DNA from: DAOUJI01 sp965224415
GTDB taxonomy: Bacteria; Chloroflexota; Dehalococcoidia; Lucifugimonadales; JAGWBF01
Direction: 5' to 3'
Assembly (NCBI GenBank): GCA_965224415.1
Contig: CBDCZB010000004.1
Coordinates: forward strand, 310,001-374,000
Length of the DNA stretch: 64,000 nt
In this document: in pieces, positions 44,973-53,734 of the stretch
How the letters are laid out: each line of letters starts with the position of its first letter
Numbering within the stretch: the first letter of the stretch is position 1
Notes under the pieces: model-generated
Told to the model about the DNA's origin: nothing
The model's input: the letters and a program-made list of their open reading frames with translations, nothing else
Databases searched by the model: none
Made by a program: the position numbers and the translations under genes

Positions 44973-46028
44973 GCCCCTGGAGGGGCGCCGTCTGAAAAAA
45001 CGGCTATTCCTATACCCCACGACGCCACCGGGACCAGAGGATGAGCGACGTGGAGAAGGCAGAGGCGCTGGCACGGGTGGCTTCCTCCGGTCTCCCAAAG
45101 CGCAAGGTCCTCGGTGAGCTTGGAGTCCCCAAGAGCGCCTACTACCGGTGGCTAAGGCGGAAGAACCAACAAGGACTTGAGGACGATGCAGGAGGCGGCA
45201 AGCCTCCATGGAACAGACTCACTTCCCAGGAAGTCGACAACGTTCTGTCGGCAGCCAGGTAGACGCCGGAGCTGAGCTGCCACCAGTTGGCTGTGTGGAC
45301 CACCGACAACCAGGGCTTCTCGGTATCAGAATCTACGGCCTACCACATCCTGCGCAGGGAGGGTCTGGTGAAGAGGCCTGGAGATGTGGCTGGTCGCGGG
45401 CAAGGAGTGCCACCGAAAGACCACCGGCCCCCACCAGATGGGGGCCACAGACGCCTCCTACTTCAGAGTCGTAGGCTGGGGCTGCTACTGCCTGGTCACC
45501 GTGATGGACGACTACTCTCGTTTCATCCTGGCCTACAGGCTTCCAAGGGACATTACTTCCGACTCCCTCATCAAGGTGGTGCACGAGGCTGTGGACAGGA
45601 CGGGCATGGAACAGTCCCTGTAACAGACCGGACCAGGTTGCTAGGCGACAACGGCCCTGGCTATGTGTCAAGGGCCTTCAAGGACTGCCTGAGCTTGGTG
45701 GGCATCCGACACATCCTTGCGACCCCTTTCCACCCTCAGACCGACAGAGTAAGCTGGGGCGCCGCCACCAGACCTCAAGCGGTATGTGAACCAACTGCCG
45801 TATGAGATGCCTTCAGACTTGGAAGCAGGTATAGCCGTCTTCGTTAGCTACTACAACTATCGGCGCTACCACAAGGTCCTGGGGAACGTCACACCCTCGG
45901 ACGTGCTAAGGGGCAGGCGAGAAGAGATACTAGAACGCAGGAACGAGGTCAAAGCCAAAACCATCCAAAACCGCAGACACTGCAACAGGGCCCTCAGAGA
46001 GCTAACCAGACCCCCATCCAACCCCTGA
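44973..46028 (+). pseudogene. IS3-like transposase remainder (orfA end and orfB)
   Basis: After the IS5 element the outer transposase resumes. KAEALARVASSGLPKRKVLG and SAYYRWLRRK (45041-45262) form an HTH; AVWTTDNQGFSVSESTAYHILRREGLVKRPG follows in another frame. Integrase-core pieces are TDASYFRVVGWGCYCLVTVMDDYSR, LLGDNGPGYVSRAFKDCL and SYYNYRRYHKVLGNVTPSDVL, in at least three frames with stops between. The gene cannot give a functional product. Confidence 0.7.
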
Positions 46029-46202
46029 TCTCTCGGGTCTTAAATCGTCCCACTTTTGCTGGTTGCCAACAGTCAAGGCGGCCACGCCCTGTGCGCACGA
46101 GTCTCGGCAAAGTTGGGGAGATCCTCGGTGACACTAATTGTTGCGATGAACTTGTGCGGTCGATTGAGTTCGATCTTCATGGGGTTGGTTCCGTGGCTTC
46201 TA

Positions 46203-49200
46203 TCAGACATCCAGACTTCTTGACGCGTTGGCCGTGGCGGCGGGTTCGTTGTATGTAGCAGCGAAGACCATCTCGGAAAGCCACCGGCGGAACGAATCGT
46301 TGTCGCTGAACTGCTTGAACAACTCGGTGTGGTCTGCGAGAAGCTCGGTCATGGCGCGTTCCAGGGCTTTGTCGTGCTCGATTCGGGCGTTCTGCTGGTC
46401 AGAGTTAGCCATCGCGTTCTGGTAGGCCCTGTCACCGGCAACCTTCGCGGGCAGCTCTTCGGCAATCACCTTCTCGATCTTGTCTTGGTCCTTCCACTGG
46501 ATGTTGCCGAACCGGTCGTTGAACTCCCTGATGATGTTGGAGAGCCGCTCCATCTCCGGTTCCGGCTTCTGCCCTCCGCCGCTGGTGAATACCGGCTCAA
46601 TCTCGGCGTCCTCGTCGGGAAGCTGGATTTCCCGCACCGCCTGCTTCTCCACCCGATAGCTGTCCATGTCGATGGCTTCGAGAATCCCCTTCGACAGGTC
46701 GTCCTCGATGGGTGCAGGCAGCTTGGGAACGAGGAAGGTCAGGAAGATGGAGAGCTTCTCCCATTCGACGTAGGTGTAGGGCAGGATGGCCGCCAAGAAC
46801 CCATAGGCCCGGAGAAACGCCTTCGCCTTTCCCTTGAAGTCCACCTGGCCGTCTTCGTCCAACTGTTCCCGGTAGACCGAGACGCAGGTGTCCAGGATGG
46901 GATCAAGTTGGTCGCGGTCGGCTCCCGAAAGGTACCGCTCCACCAACTCGTCCAACTGCGCCGGGGCGTAGACCTGATAGCCATCAAGCGCCGCCTTGAG
47001 GTCGTGCAGCCTGTCTGGGTCGGTCTCTTCCGCCAGGACCGTGGTCCGGTAGTAGTCGGCAAAGGCGTCCTGGATCGTGTCGGCGTCGTTGTTGAAGTCC
47101 AGCACGAAGGCATCGTGCTTCTTCGGGTGTGCTCGGTTGAGACGCGACAGCGTTTGCACGGCCTTGACGCCAGACAAAATCTTGTCCACGTACATCGTGT
47201 GCAGCAGCGGCTCGTCGTAGCCGGTCTGGAACTTGTCTGCGCAGACCAAGAAACGATACGGGTCCTCCCGAATCCTGTCTGCGATCAGGTTCGACGAGAA
47301 GCCGTTAAGGGATGCCTCGGTGACCTTCGCGCCGTCGTGCTCGTGCTCCCCGGAGAAGGCGGCGATGGCCAGGTAGGGGCTCTTGCGCTCCGCCATGTAG
47401 TCCCGGATGGCGTAGAAGTAGCTGATGGCCCGCTGGATGCTGCTCGTGACCACCATGGCTCGCGCCTGGCCGCCTATCTTCTGCAAGCCGGCCACCTGTT
47501 CATGAAAGTGATCGACCATGATCTCCGCCTTCAGGCGGATGGCGTGCTCGTTGTCCTCCACGTAGCGCCGCAGCTTCTTCCCGGCCCGCTTGGTGTCGAA
47601 CTCCGGGTCTCCCTCCACCGTCTTGATCAGCCGGTAGTAGCTGTCCACCGGCGTGTAGTGCTCCAGCACGTCGATGATGAAGCCTTCTTGGATCGCCTGC
47701 TTCATCGTGTAGACATGGAATGGGAGATGCCTGGTGTTCCCGCCCTCTGGCGACGGGTCGCCGAAGATTTCCAGGGTCTTGTTCTTGGGGGTGGCAGTGA
47801 AGGCGAAGTAGCTGGCGTTGGGCAGCAGCTTCTTGCTCTCCATCAGCCGGTTGATCTTGTCCTCGGTGGTCTCTTCTTCACCCTCTGAACCGGCCTCTCC
47901 CAGTGCCATCGACACCGATGCCGAAGTCCGTCCGCCTTGGCTCGAATGGGCCTCATCGATGATGATGGCGAACTTGCGCCCGCGGTGCTCATTGCCGATG
48001 GCGTCCAGGATGAAGGGGAACTTCTAGACGGTGGTGATGACGATCCGCTTGCCATCCTGGAGCAGGGTGCGCAGGTGGCCGGAGCTTTCGGCATGGCCCA
48101 CGACGGAGCCGACTTGGGCGAACTGCTTGATGGTGTCTCGTATCTGCTTGTCCAGTATCTTGCGGTCCGTAACGACGATGGCCGAATCGAAGAGTGCCTT
48201 GCCGTCCTGCTCCAGCCCGATTAGCTGGTGGGCCAGCCACGCGATGGAGTTCGACTTTCCGCTGCCCGCCGAGTGCTGAATCAGATACTTAGGGCCTACT
48301 CTCCTGGTGGACGCGTCTGCCAACAGCCTGCGTACCACGTCCAACTGGTGGTAGCGGGGCCATATCTGCTCTCGCCTCTTGCGTCCGGTCTTGTCGTCCC
48401 TCGTCTCCACGATCTGAGCGTAGTTCTCGATGATGTCGGTGAGCCCATCGCGGGTGAGGACCTGCTTCCACAGGTAGTCGGTCTTGAGGCCGTTGGGGTT
48501 CGGCGGATTGCCCTTGCCGTCATTCCACCCCTTGTTGAAGGGCAGGAACCACGACGCCTTGCCCTTGAGATGAGTACAGAACTTCACCTCGTGGTCGTCC
48601 ACGGCGAAGTGGGCCAGGCAGCGGCCCAGCTCGAAGAGCTTCTCACTGGGGTGTCGGTCGCGCTTGTACTGCTCGACGGCGTCGTCTACCGTCTGCTTCG
48701 TCAGGCTGTTCTTCAGCTCGAAGGTGGCGGCGGGCAGGCCGTTGATGAACAGGCACAGGTCCAGGGCAAGCTGGGTCTGGTCCCGGCTGTAACGGAGCTG
48801 CCTCGTCACGCTGAAGCGGTTCTGCCCGTACTGGACATTGGCCTTCTCGTTCCCGGGCGACGGCGTGCCGTACATCAGGTCGATCTGGTTCGGCCCGTGC
48901 TTGACGCCCTTGCGCAAAACGTCGATGGTCCCTCGCTTCGCGACCTCCCCTTGCAGCCGGGCCAGGAACTTGCGCCGCGTTGGGCTGTCCTGGCCGAGAT
49001 CCAGCGATTCGGCGGCAATAGGTTGGGTGGCGTGGAGGAAGGCGGAGAGCTGGGCCAGGTCCACGCAGTACTCCCGGTCATAGTCCTTCGGGTCTCCCGC
49101 AAATCCATCCGGCACTGTAGCTGGACGGACGCTCGCGCACCATGCCTCCCTGTGAAGGGTCGCAGGCGGCGCCCGTCAGCGCTGTGCAGATGAGGCCCTC

Positions 49201-49230
49201 CAGCCCCTTTTCGCTGGTGTCGGTAGTCAC
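46203..49230 (-). pseudogene. hsdR: Type I restriction endonuclease HsdR, frameshift and amber codon
   Basis: Starts at GTG 49230 (TTDTSEKGLEGLICTALTG), which shifts frame near 49125 into DPKDYDREYCVDLAQLSAF. The nuclease region (ATFELKNSLT) and helicase Walker A (QHSAGSGKSNSIAWLAH) follow. At 48024-48026 a TAG replaces the expected Gln codon (ITTV-stop-KFPF); the same frame continues to 46203 with IIIDEAHSSQ, FAFTATPKNKT and LSRLNRAHPKK. Full length would be about 1008 residues. Two separate lesions make loss of restriction likely. Last gene of the hsd operon. Confidence 0.88.
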
Positions 49231-49231
49231 G

Positions 49232-49567
49232 CTATGCCTCGCCTCTCATCGGGATGTGGACTTCCCGCACTTCACCGGGCCGTATCCCCTCAAGGGCGGT
49301 GCGGATAGCCTCCGCTCGCCGCGATATGCGGGGCCAGGCAGTGTTCATCAGGACGACTACGGCCACTCGTCTGTTTGACATGTTCTGTTGGTGTCGGATG
49401 TCCTGGTCGGTAGTTATCAAGACCTCATAACCGGCTTCTTCAGCTCGCTCCAGCAAGTCCCCGTTCGACAAGGCATCCCAGCCGTGCTCTCTGGCCTCTT
49501 CGACGTCATGGCCGAAGAGGCGGCGGCGCAATTGCCTGGGCGTCCCGTTATCAAACAGGATTCGCAT
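49232..49567 (-). CDS. DUF5615 PIN-like toxin
   Basis: A 111-residue protein with MRILFDNGTP, the LSNGDLLERAEEAGYEVLITTDQDI core and RVAVVVLMNTAWP, typical of DUF5615/Mut7-C PIN-like RNases that pair with DUF433 proteins. Conserved Asp residues (Asp6, and DQD in the middle) are present. It overlaps the upstream DUF433 gene by 17 bases and ends one base before hsdR. Likely a toxin or toxin-like RNase embedded in the hsd operon. Confidence 0.75.
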   Translation of the reverse strand: MRILFDNGTPRQLRRRLFGHDVEEAREHGWDALSNGDLLERAEEAGYEVLITTDQDIRHQQNMSNRRVAVVVLMNTAWPRISRRAEAIRTALEGIRPGEVREVHIPMRGEA

Positions 49568-49790
49568 GGGTGACCTTGTCTCGGAGTTCCTGCGCCACGT
49601 GCTCGAGAGCCGCCTTCACCTCCGATTCCTCCACCCCGCCGAACCACTCAATGAAGTCGTGGATCGTCGCGCCCTCCGCAAGGTTCTCAAAGAGGGCATA
49701 CACGGGCAGCCGCGTGTTCTTGAACACCCAATTGCCGCTCACCTTGCCGGGCACGCTTTCCACTGCCGGGCACTTGCTCCAGTCCGTCAT
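49551..49790 (-). CDS. DUF433 antitoxin-like protein
   Basis: A 79-residue DUF433 protein: PGKVSGNWVFKNTRLPVYALFENLAEGATIHDF with the characteristic RLPV-x(8)-EGAT spacing, then GGVEESEVKAALEHVAQEL. These small winged-helix proteins act as antitoxins of DUF5615 partners. Its ATG overlaps the hsdS stop (ATGA), so translation is coupled to hsdS. Confidence 0.75.
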   Translation of the reverse strand: MTDWSKCPAVESVPGKVSGNWVFKNTRLPVYALFENLAEGATIHDFIEWFGGVEESEVKAALEHVAQELRDKVTHANPV

Positions 49791-51274
49791 GCTCTCACCT
49801 CTCTTTCGATCGCCGACTCTTCCTCAAGATTGTCGGCGTCGCAAAGGTCTTCGTCTAGACCGTGTATCTGTAGAACGCTCTCCGCTATCGGCTCTGCCTC
49901 GTCGTCCTCATCCGGCAGCCGAGCCGCCGCCTCGCGCACGTCCAGCTTGCCCGTCACCACGTCGGCGATGAGCCGGGTGCGGTACTCCTGCACCAACTCG
50001 ATCTGCCTGCGGGCGCGGGCGATTGCGGCGTCTTTATCGTCAATGGCTATATCCAGGTGTTCCACTATGGCACTCTGCTCTTCGACGTGTGGCAAGTACA
50101 CAGGAGTTTCGAGCAAGGTATCGTCGTATAGCCTTAGGAAGCCTGCGGTGCCCGTACCCAAGCCTGTGGCATTCTGTCGAAAGTACGCTCTGTAGGAAGA
50201 GGTCCTGAGCAAATCACTCAGGAACTTCATGTCAATTGGAGATCTCCCTTCAAACACGGAGTAATCAGGACTCACAAGGCCATCTACAGCGGAGTTGAAT
50301 ATCAGTCCATTGTTGGCTTGCAGGCGATTGACCACAAGCTGGCCCGCGCTAACCAGCTTAAAGCCGACCAGAGACCGACTTTGCGGTGGTCGCTTGAAAT
50401 GGTCGGCGTAGACCACCACGCCATGTTCCCGGCGCAGCGATAAGGGAGTCTCGCTACCGCTAGTCGACCTTCTATCAACTGGCCGAAGGACCGTCTTTAA
50501 TCGCCTACGCTCCCAATGCCGCGGTACGTCGCCCAGCCACTCCACGCCGGCGGGCTTCAGGCATACGTTGGGGTCGAGGCCGCGAGTGACGGCCCGGTTG
50601 ACGACGGCCTGCTTCTCCTCCTCCAGCAGCGCAATCAGCTTCCGCTTGGCGCTGACGTACCGTCGGATGCGCCGGCCCACGTGGTCCAAGTAGCGGACAA
50701 TGGCGTGCTGCTCGGGGAGGGGTGGTACTCCTACAAGTTCCGACAGATAACTGGAGGCGTCTATGTTTTGAATCCCCGTGGTCTGCTTGATGGATCTCTT
50801 GTTTACCCCGAGGGCATATAGCGTTGCATGCAGGTATGTCTGATAGGTTGGATCGTAGCTTTCTCTTAGGACCATTCTTCCGACAAAGTTGGAACAGACG
50901 GCTTGGAAGTGGTGGTCGTATAGCATCACGGCTCCCACTGGTTGCTGTTCTCCTCCGCCTGACTTCTCCAAGAGAAGGTCGCCTTTTCTCAAAATACGGC
51001 CGGATCGCTCGTTAGGTTTAACTGAGCGCAGCGTAAGTTTGTCAGTACGGATACGGTGATTCCGCCTATCGAAGTCGGCGACACGGATGCAGGGTAGATC
51101 ACCGGTTCCATCAGGGTCACTTCCCCATACGCCGTTGATTTGGCTTTCCACAGATGTGCTCAGCCTTTCGACTGCCCAATGCTCCGGCACGACGCCCAGC
51201 CAGTCGACGCCAGAGGGCTTGTAGGCGGGGTAGGGGTGGGGGGGGGGGGGGGTTAGTGGCATTGCGGTGCTCAT
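49787..51274 (-). CDS. hsdS: Type I specificity subunit HsdS with 15-C tract
   Basis: About 495 residues. Two target-recognition domains are flanked by conserved helices: first TRD begins PSGVDWLGVVPEHWAVERL, the central repeat is LPPLPEQHAIVRYLDHVGRR with a long helix, the second TRD begins PAGVEWLGDVPRHWERRRL and ends VEEQSAIVEHLDIAIDDK. The N-terminus contains a run of 15 C (51238-51252 as G on the plus strand) coding Pro residues before HPYPAYKPSG. The ATG at 51274 overlaps the TIR gene stop (ATGA). HsdS sets sequence specificity for the HsdM methylase. Confidence 0.92.
   Translation of the reverse strand: MSTAMPLTPPPPHPYPAYKPSGVDWLGVVPEHWAVERLSTSVESQINGVWGSDPDGTGDLPCIRVADFDRRNHRIRTDKLTLRSVKPNERSGRILRKGDLLLEKSGGGEQQPVGAVMLYDHHFQAVCSNFVGRMVLRESYDPTYQTYLHATLYALGVNKRSIKQTTGIQNIDASSYLSELVGVPPLPEQHAIVRYLDHVGRRIRRYVSAKRKLIALLEEEKQAVVNRAVTRGLDPNVCLKPAGVEWLGDVPRHWERRRLKTVLRPVDRRSTSGSETPLSLRREHGVVVYADHFKRPPQSRSLVGFKLVSAGQLVVNRLQANNGLIFNSAVDGLVSPDYSVFEGRSPIDMKFLSDLLRTSSYRAYFRQNATGLGTGTAGFLRLYDDTLLETPVYLPHVEEQSAIVEHLDIAIDDKDAAIARARRQIELVQEYRTRLIADVVTGKLDVREAAARLPDEDDEAEPIAESVLQIHGLDEDLCDADNLEEESAIEREVRA
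51215..51252 (-). repeat. 15-base homopolymer at the hsdS 5' end
   Basis: A run of 15 C on the coding strand (51238-51252), nine codons after the ATG, next to CACCCCTACCCCGCCTACAA. Runs of this length slip readily; a change of one or two bases would put hsdS out of frame. Confidence 0.85.
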
Positions 51275-51843
51275 TGCCAACCCTTTTTGTAGTCCCTTGT
51301 CCTGTTGCGTGCAAATGGCCCGCGTGAGTTCTTGGGGGGTGTCCCATCTCTACGCACGAAAGCTCGGTGTATCCATTCGGCAATCTTGGCAGGCGCCCAA
51401 GGGTCCGGCCAATCGCATATAAGCGAGTAAGAATCGGCTTCTGTCCAATTGTCCGCCAGACGAGGGGGAATCAAGTGAGGGTCTAGCTTCTTGTTCCGAC
51501 CATGATTGGGGTGATTTGGAAGCACGATACTCAACAACCCACACCTGGGATTCTTCTTGGTCTTCCTGATGCTGGAACCGATCTCCCAGTCTACGTGCTT
51601 GCGCTGCCAAGTGCGAGGGCCTATCAGGACGATCGTAACGGTGGCGTCCCTGATGTATTCGTCACGTATCTTCTGCCGTACCGTTGCTGTCTTCAGATCA
51701 GTGTCGTCAATGTTTCCCGTATCGACAGACCTGTCCACGATGCGCTTTCCCATCATCAGAACGAAGTCTTCTTTCCATTTGATGTCGTTCTCATGGAAGC
51801 TGATGAAGACCTTATGCTTGAGTATGTTTGAGGCCATGTTCAT
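51271..51843 (-). CDS. TIR-like (MTH538/ThsB-type) protein
   Basis: A 190-residue protein with the MTH538-type TIR-like fold: KVFISFHENDIKWKEDF at 11-27, TVTIVLIGPRTWQRKHVDWEIGSSI at 68-92 with the conserved Glu87, then LLSIVLPNHP and SYSLICDWPDPWAPAKIAEWIHRAF. In Thoeris, such proteins (ThsB) make a cyclic ADP-ribose signal after phage attack; catalytic activity is not shown here. It follows a small membrane-protein gene by seven bases and its stop overlaps the hsdS start. Confidence 0.75.
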   Translation of the reverse strand: MNMASNILKHKVFISFHENDIKWKEDFVLMMGKRIVDRSVDTGNIDDTDLKTATVRQKIRDEYIRDATVTIVLIGPRTWQRKHVDWEIGSSIRKTKKNPRCGLLSIVLPNHPNHGRNKKLDPHLIPPRLADNWTEADSYSLICDWPDPWAPAKIAEWIHRAFVRRDGTPPKNSRGPFARNRTRDYKKGWQ

Positions 51844-51850
51844 TCCCCAG

Positions 51851-52291
51851 CTACAGGATTAGCTGCCACGCCAGTGTGACGGTGCCGACGACGGCGACGT
51901 AAAACGGCACTACCGAGAAGGACCCGAACATGGACCAAAGGAATCCGCGTACTACGGAGCCTTCCGGCGTCACGGCGTAGACGTCTGAAGCGCATACCTC
52001 TCCTGCGTGGACTTTCCCAACAAAGGTCTTGTACGACTTACGAAACCTTCTCTCTAGCATCAGGTAGTAAGCATCCAGCAGGTAGAACAGCACCGTAGGC
52101 GCCAGCGCTATCAGCGCGTGCCTCGGCTCTCCCGTCCGCGCCACCAGCACCAACGTCGCAGCGACGAGAGTGACGCACCATACCTTGCAGGAGCGGCTGT
52201 TCTCCGCCATGCGTCGTATCACGTCTTGCATGATCTCAACGTGCTTCTGAACTGCGGAGGATTCCACTCCATAGTTTGCGCTCTCTGCCAT
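51851..52291 (-). CDS. Small multi-pass membrane protein paired with the TIR-like protein
   Basis: A 146-residue protein. A helical N-terminus (VQKHVEIMQDVIRRMAENS) leads into TM1 (about 37-52), TM2 (58-79), a basic cytoplasmic loop (RRFRKSYKTF) and one or two C-terminal TM segments (116-146). The SLATT-like layout, helix then TM hairpin, fits a pore-forming effector but the family was not recognised for sure. Its ATG abuts the TAA of the hsdM-tail scar, and the TIR gene follows, so the two are a natural pair. Confidence 0.65.
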   Translation of the reverse strand: MAESANYGVESSAVQKHVEIMQDVIRRMAENSRSCKVWCVTLVAATLVLVARTGEPRHALIALAPTVLFYLLDAYYLMLERRFRKSYKTFVGKVHAGEVCASDVYAVTPEGSVVRGFLWSMFGSFSVVPFYVAVVGTVTLAWQLIL

Positions 52292-52440
52292 TTAGCCGCC
52301 GCCTCCCACAATGCCCACCAGCAATCCCTTCGTCTCCCGCTCCAGGGCCAGGATGTCGGCCCGTATCTCCTCCAGTGGGCGCAAGGGCTGGGGCCTGTAG
52401 GCTGGGTAGGGGTGCGAGGATAAGAGTCATTGGGCGCGCA
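52292..52440 (-). repeat. Chimeric scar: hsdS-like leader fused to hsdM 3' tail
   Basis: The minus strand reads HPYPAYRPQPLRPLEEIRADILALERE...GLLVGIVGGGG and TAA. The latter part is a second copy of the hsdM C-terminus (LRPLEEIRADILALEQETEGLL in hsdM). The first 24 bases (52391-52414) match the hsdS 5' end (51215-51238) at 22 of 24 positions. No start codon serves this frame. It marks recombination that inserted the DUF6978-DUF1828 genes. Confidence 0.7.
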
Positions 52441-52454
52441 CCTCCCGCAGAATG

Positions 52455-53228
52455 TTACACAGGTACAGATGCCAGCCTGTCGATGTCGACTACCCCACTC
52501 TCCTGGAAGTCAGTCAGCATTGGATACTGCTTGTCGGCGTTCCGCGTCAGGTAGAGCCGCTCGCGAGCGCCAAGGCTCTCCATATCTTCATGCACCACGA
52601 AGGAGATAAAGGGCAACGCCAGCTTCTTAAACTCTAATAGGGCGATAGCCACACTCTTCGCCTTATCATTGCCCAGCACACCGAACACATACAGCGATCG
52701 TCGGTTGTGCTCCAAGGCCCAATCTACAGTCATCGGGAAATCTGGTATTGGCGGTACATCCGCTACCGGACTGTATATGCTGAGCGATTCCACCACATAC
52801 TGCCTTAAGTCATCGTAGAAGGCGCTCCGCACAACTTCCCTGGACCAGTAGCGCATATTGCAGACCTTCTGCACGCATCCGGCATACTGCAGAATGCTCT
52901 CATGCAACCGCTCCCTTGATGAGTCCAAGAAAAGGTTGCCGCCCTCCTTGCGGACGCCATTGTTAATGAGAATGCTCTCGAGGATTCTCTGACGTGCGGG
53001 CGTGGACGGGTCAAAGGTGTATGAGAGCCGCATGAGGGTGAGACCGTAGTCGCAAAGTCGCACGGTCCCGTTGCCTGCGGGGCTGTCCTGCACATAGATC
53101 TCTACCATGTCCCCGTCCTCGTGCAGGATGGGGACTATGATCTGAAAGATGCCGTCCCGCCGCTCATAGACGTCCAGCCCCTTCAGCAACCCGCCGTTCA
53201 GAAGTTGTCTGGCGCCGCTAAGGTCCAT
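52455..53228 (-). CDS. DUF1828-like protein
   Basis: A 257-residue protein. The N-terminal 90 residues, including VEIYVQDSPAGNGTVRLCDYGLTLMRLSYTF and ILINNGVRKEGGNLFL, resemble DUF1828. The C-terminus (SLYVFGVLGNDKAKSVAIALLEFKKL, RLYLTRNADKQYPMLTDF) looks nuclease-like or Rossmann-like but no catalytic motif is certain. It overlaps the upstream DUF6978-like gene by 11 bases, so the two act together. Function unknown; a toxin-antitoxin or defence role is inferred from place. Confidence 0.6.
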   Translation of the reverse strand: MDLSGARQLLNGGLLKGLDVYERRDGIFQIIVPILHEDGDMVEIYVQDSPAGNGTVRLCDYGLTLMRLSYTFDPSTPARQRILESILINNGVRKEGGNLFLDSSRERLHESILQYAGCVQKVCNMRYWSREVVRSAFYDDLRQYVVESLSIYSPVADVPPIPDFPMTVDWALEHNRRSLYVFGVLGNDKAKSVAIALLEFKKLALPFISFVVHEDMESLGARERLYLTRNADKQYPMLTDFQESGVVDIDRLASVPV

Positions 53229-53712
53229 CGAACAACCTCCCTTGCAATAGCTCCAGCAACTTCTCGCTTTCCGCTATGGCGGTATCTTCGATGAAGGCCG
53301 CGATGGCTTGTTCGAAGGTAGAATACCTGTCGGTTGGGTCCCGGTCGCGCTCTTGGGGATGGGAACTGCCGGAGGTAAGCTCGTTGGCCGCGATGCGATG
53401 GATGTGAGGTTGTGCAAAGTGCCCATCTGGAGCTCGGCTGGTCTCGCCGTGCGGGCCGTTGTAACGCAGGATGGTTATCGCACCGAGTACGGGAATGTCG
53501 GAATGGTAGCGCAGTCCTATCGAGTAGTTTTCTATGAAGGTCATGTTCTGGCGGATAAACACAGAGAATCTCTGAGACGGATCACTTTCCGCCCGCAAGT
53601 CCAAATTTCGGCGTCTGTTGTTATCCACCTCCGAGTACCCAGTGGAAGGCGTTTGGTTCACAATTATTTTGGGCAGCCCGATCAGCCGCGCTATGTCGTC
53701 GTCAGTCAGCAC
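53218..53712 (-). CDS. DUF6978-like protein
   Basis: A 164-residue protein: MLTDDDIARLIGLPKIIV, RFSVFIRQNMTFIENYSIGLRYHS, ITILRYNGPHGETSRAPDG, HIHRIAANELTSG. From memory this resembles DUF6978, whose members pair with DUF1828; not verified. GTG start at 53712, 20 bases after hsdM. It sits between hsdM and its duplicated tail. Confidence 0.55.
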   Translation of the reverse strand: MLTDDDIARLIGLPKIIVNQTPSTGYSEVDNNRRRNLDLRAESDPSQRFSVFIRQNMTFIENYSIGLRYHSDIPVLGAITILRYNGPHGETSRAPDGHFAQPHIHRIAANELTSGSSHPQERDRDPTDRYSTFEQAIAAFIEDTAIAESEKLLELLQGRLFDGP

Positions 53713-53734
53713 GCTGCCCTCCCTGACTCACAGC

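Larger units (their letters stand above)
42611..46072. mobile_element. Degenerate IS3-like element, outer shell of a triple nest
   Basis: Imperfect 26-bp ends: CTGTAGATTGTCAGCGAAAA TGGGAC at the left (42611-42636) and the complement of GTCCCACTTTTGCTGG... at 46047-46072. Inside are broken orfA/orfB pieces and the IS5-family element at 42932-44971. Family given from the integrase-core motifs; IS481 is an alternative. Confidence 0.55.

Noticed and set aside
46329..47888. 519-residue plus-strand frame opposite hsdR
   Set aside because: Codon pattern mirrors the hsdR frame; no ribosome site and no family resemblance.
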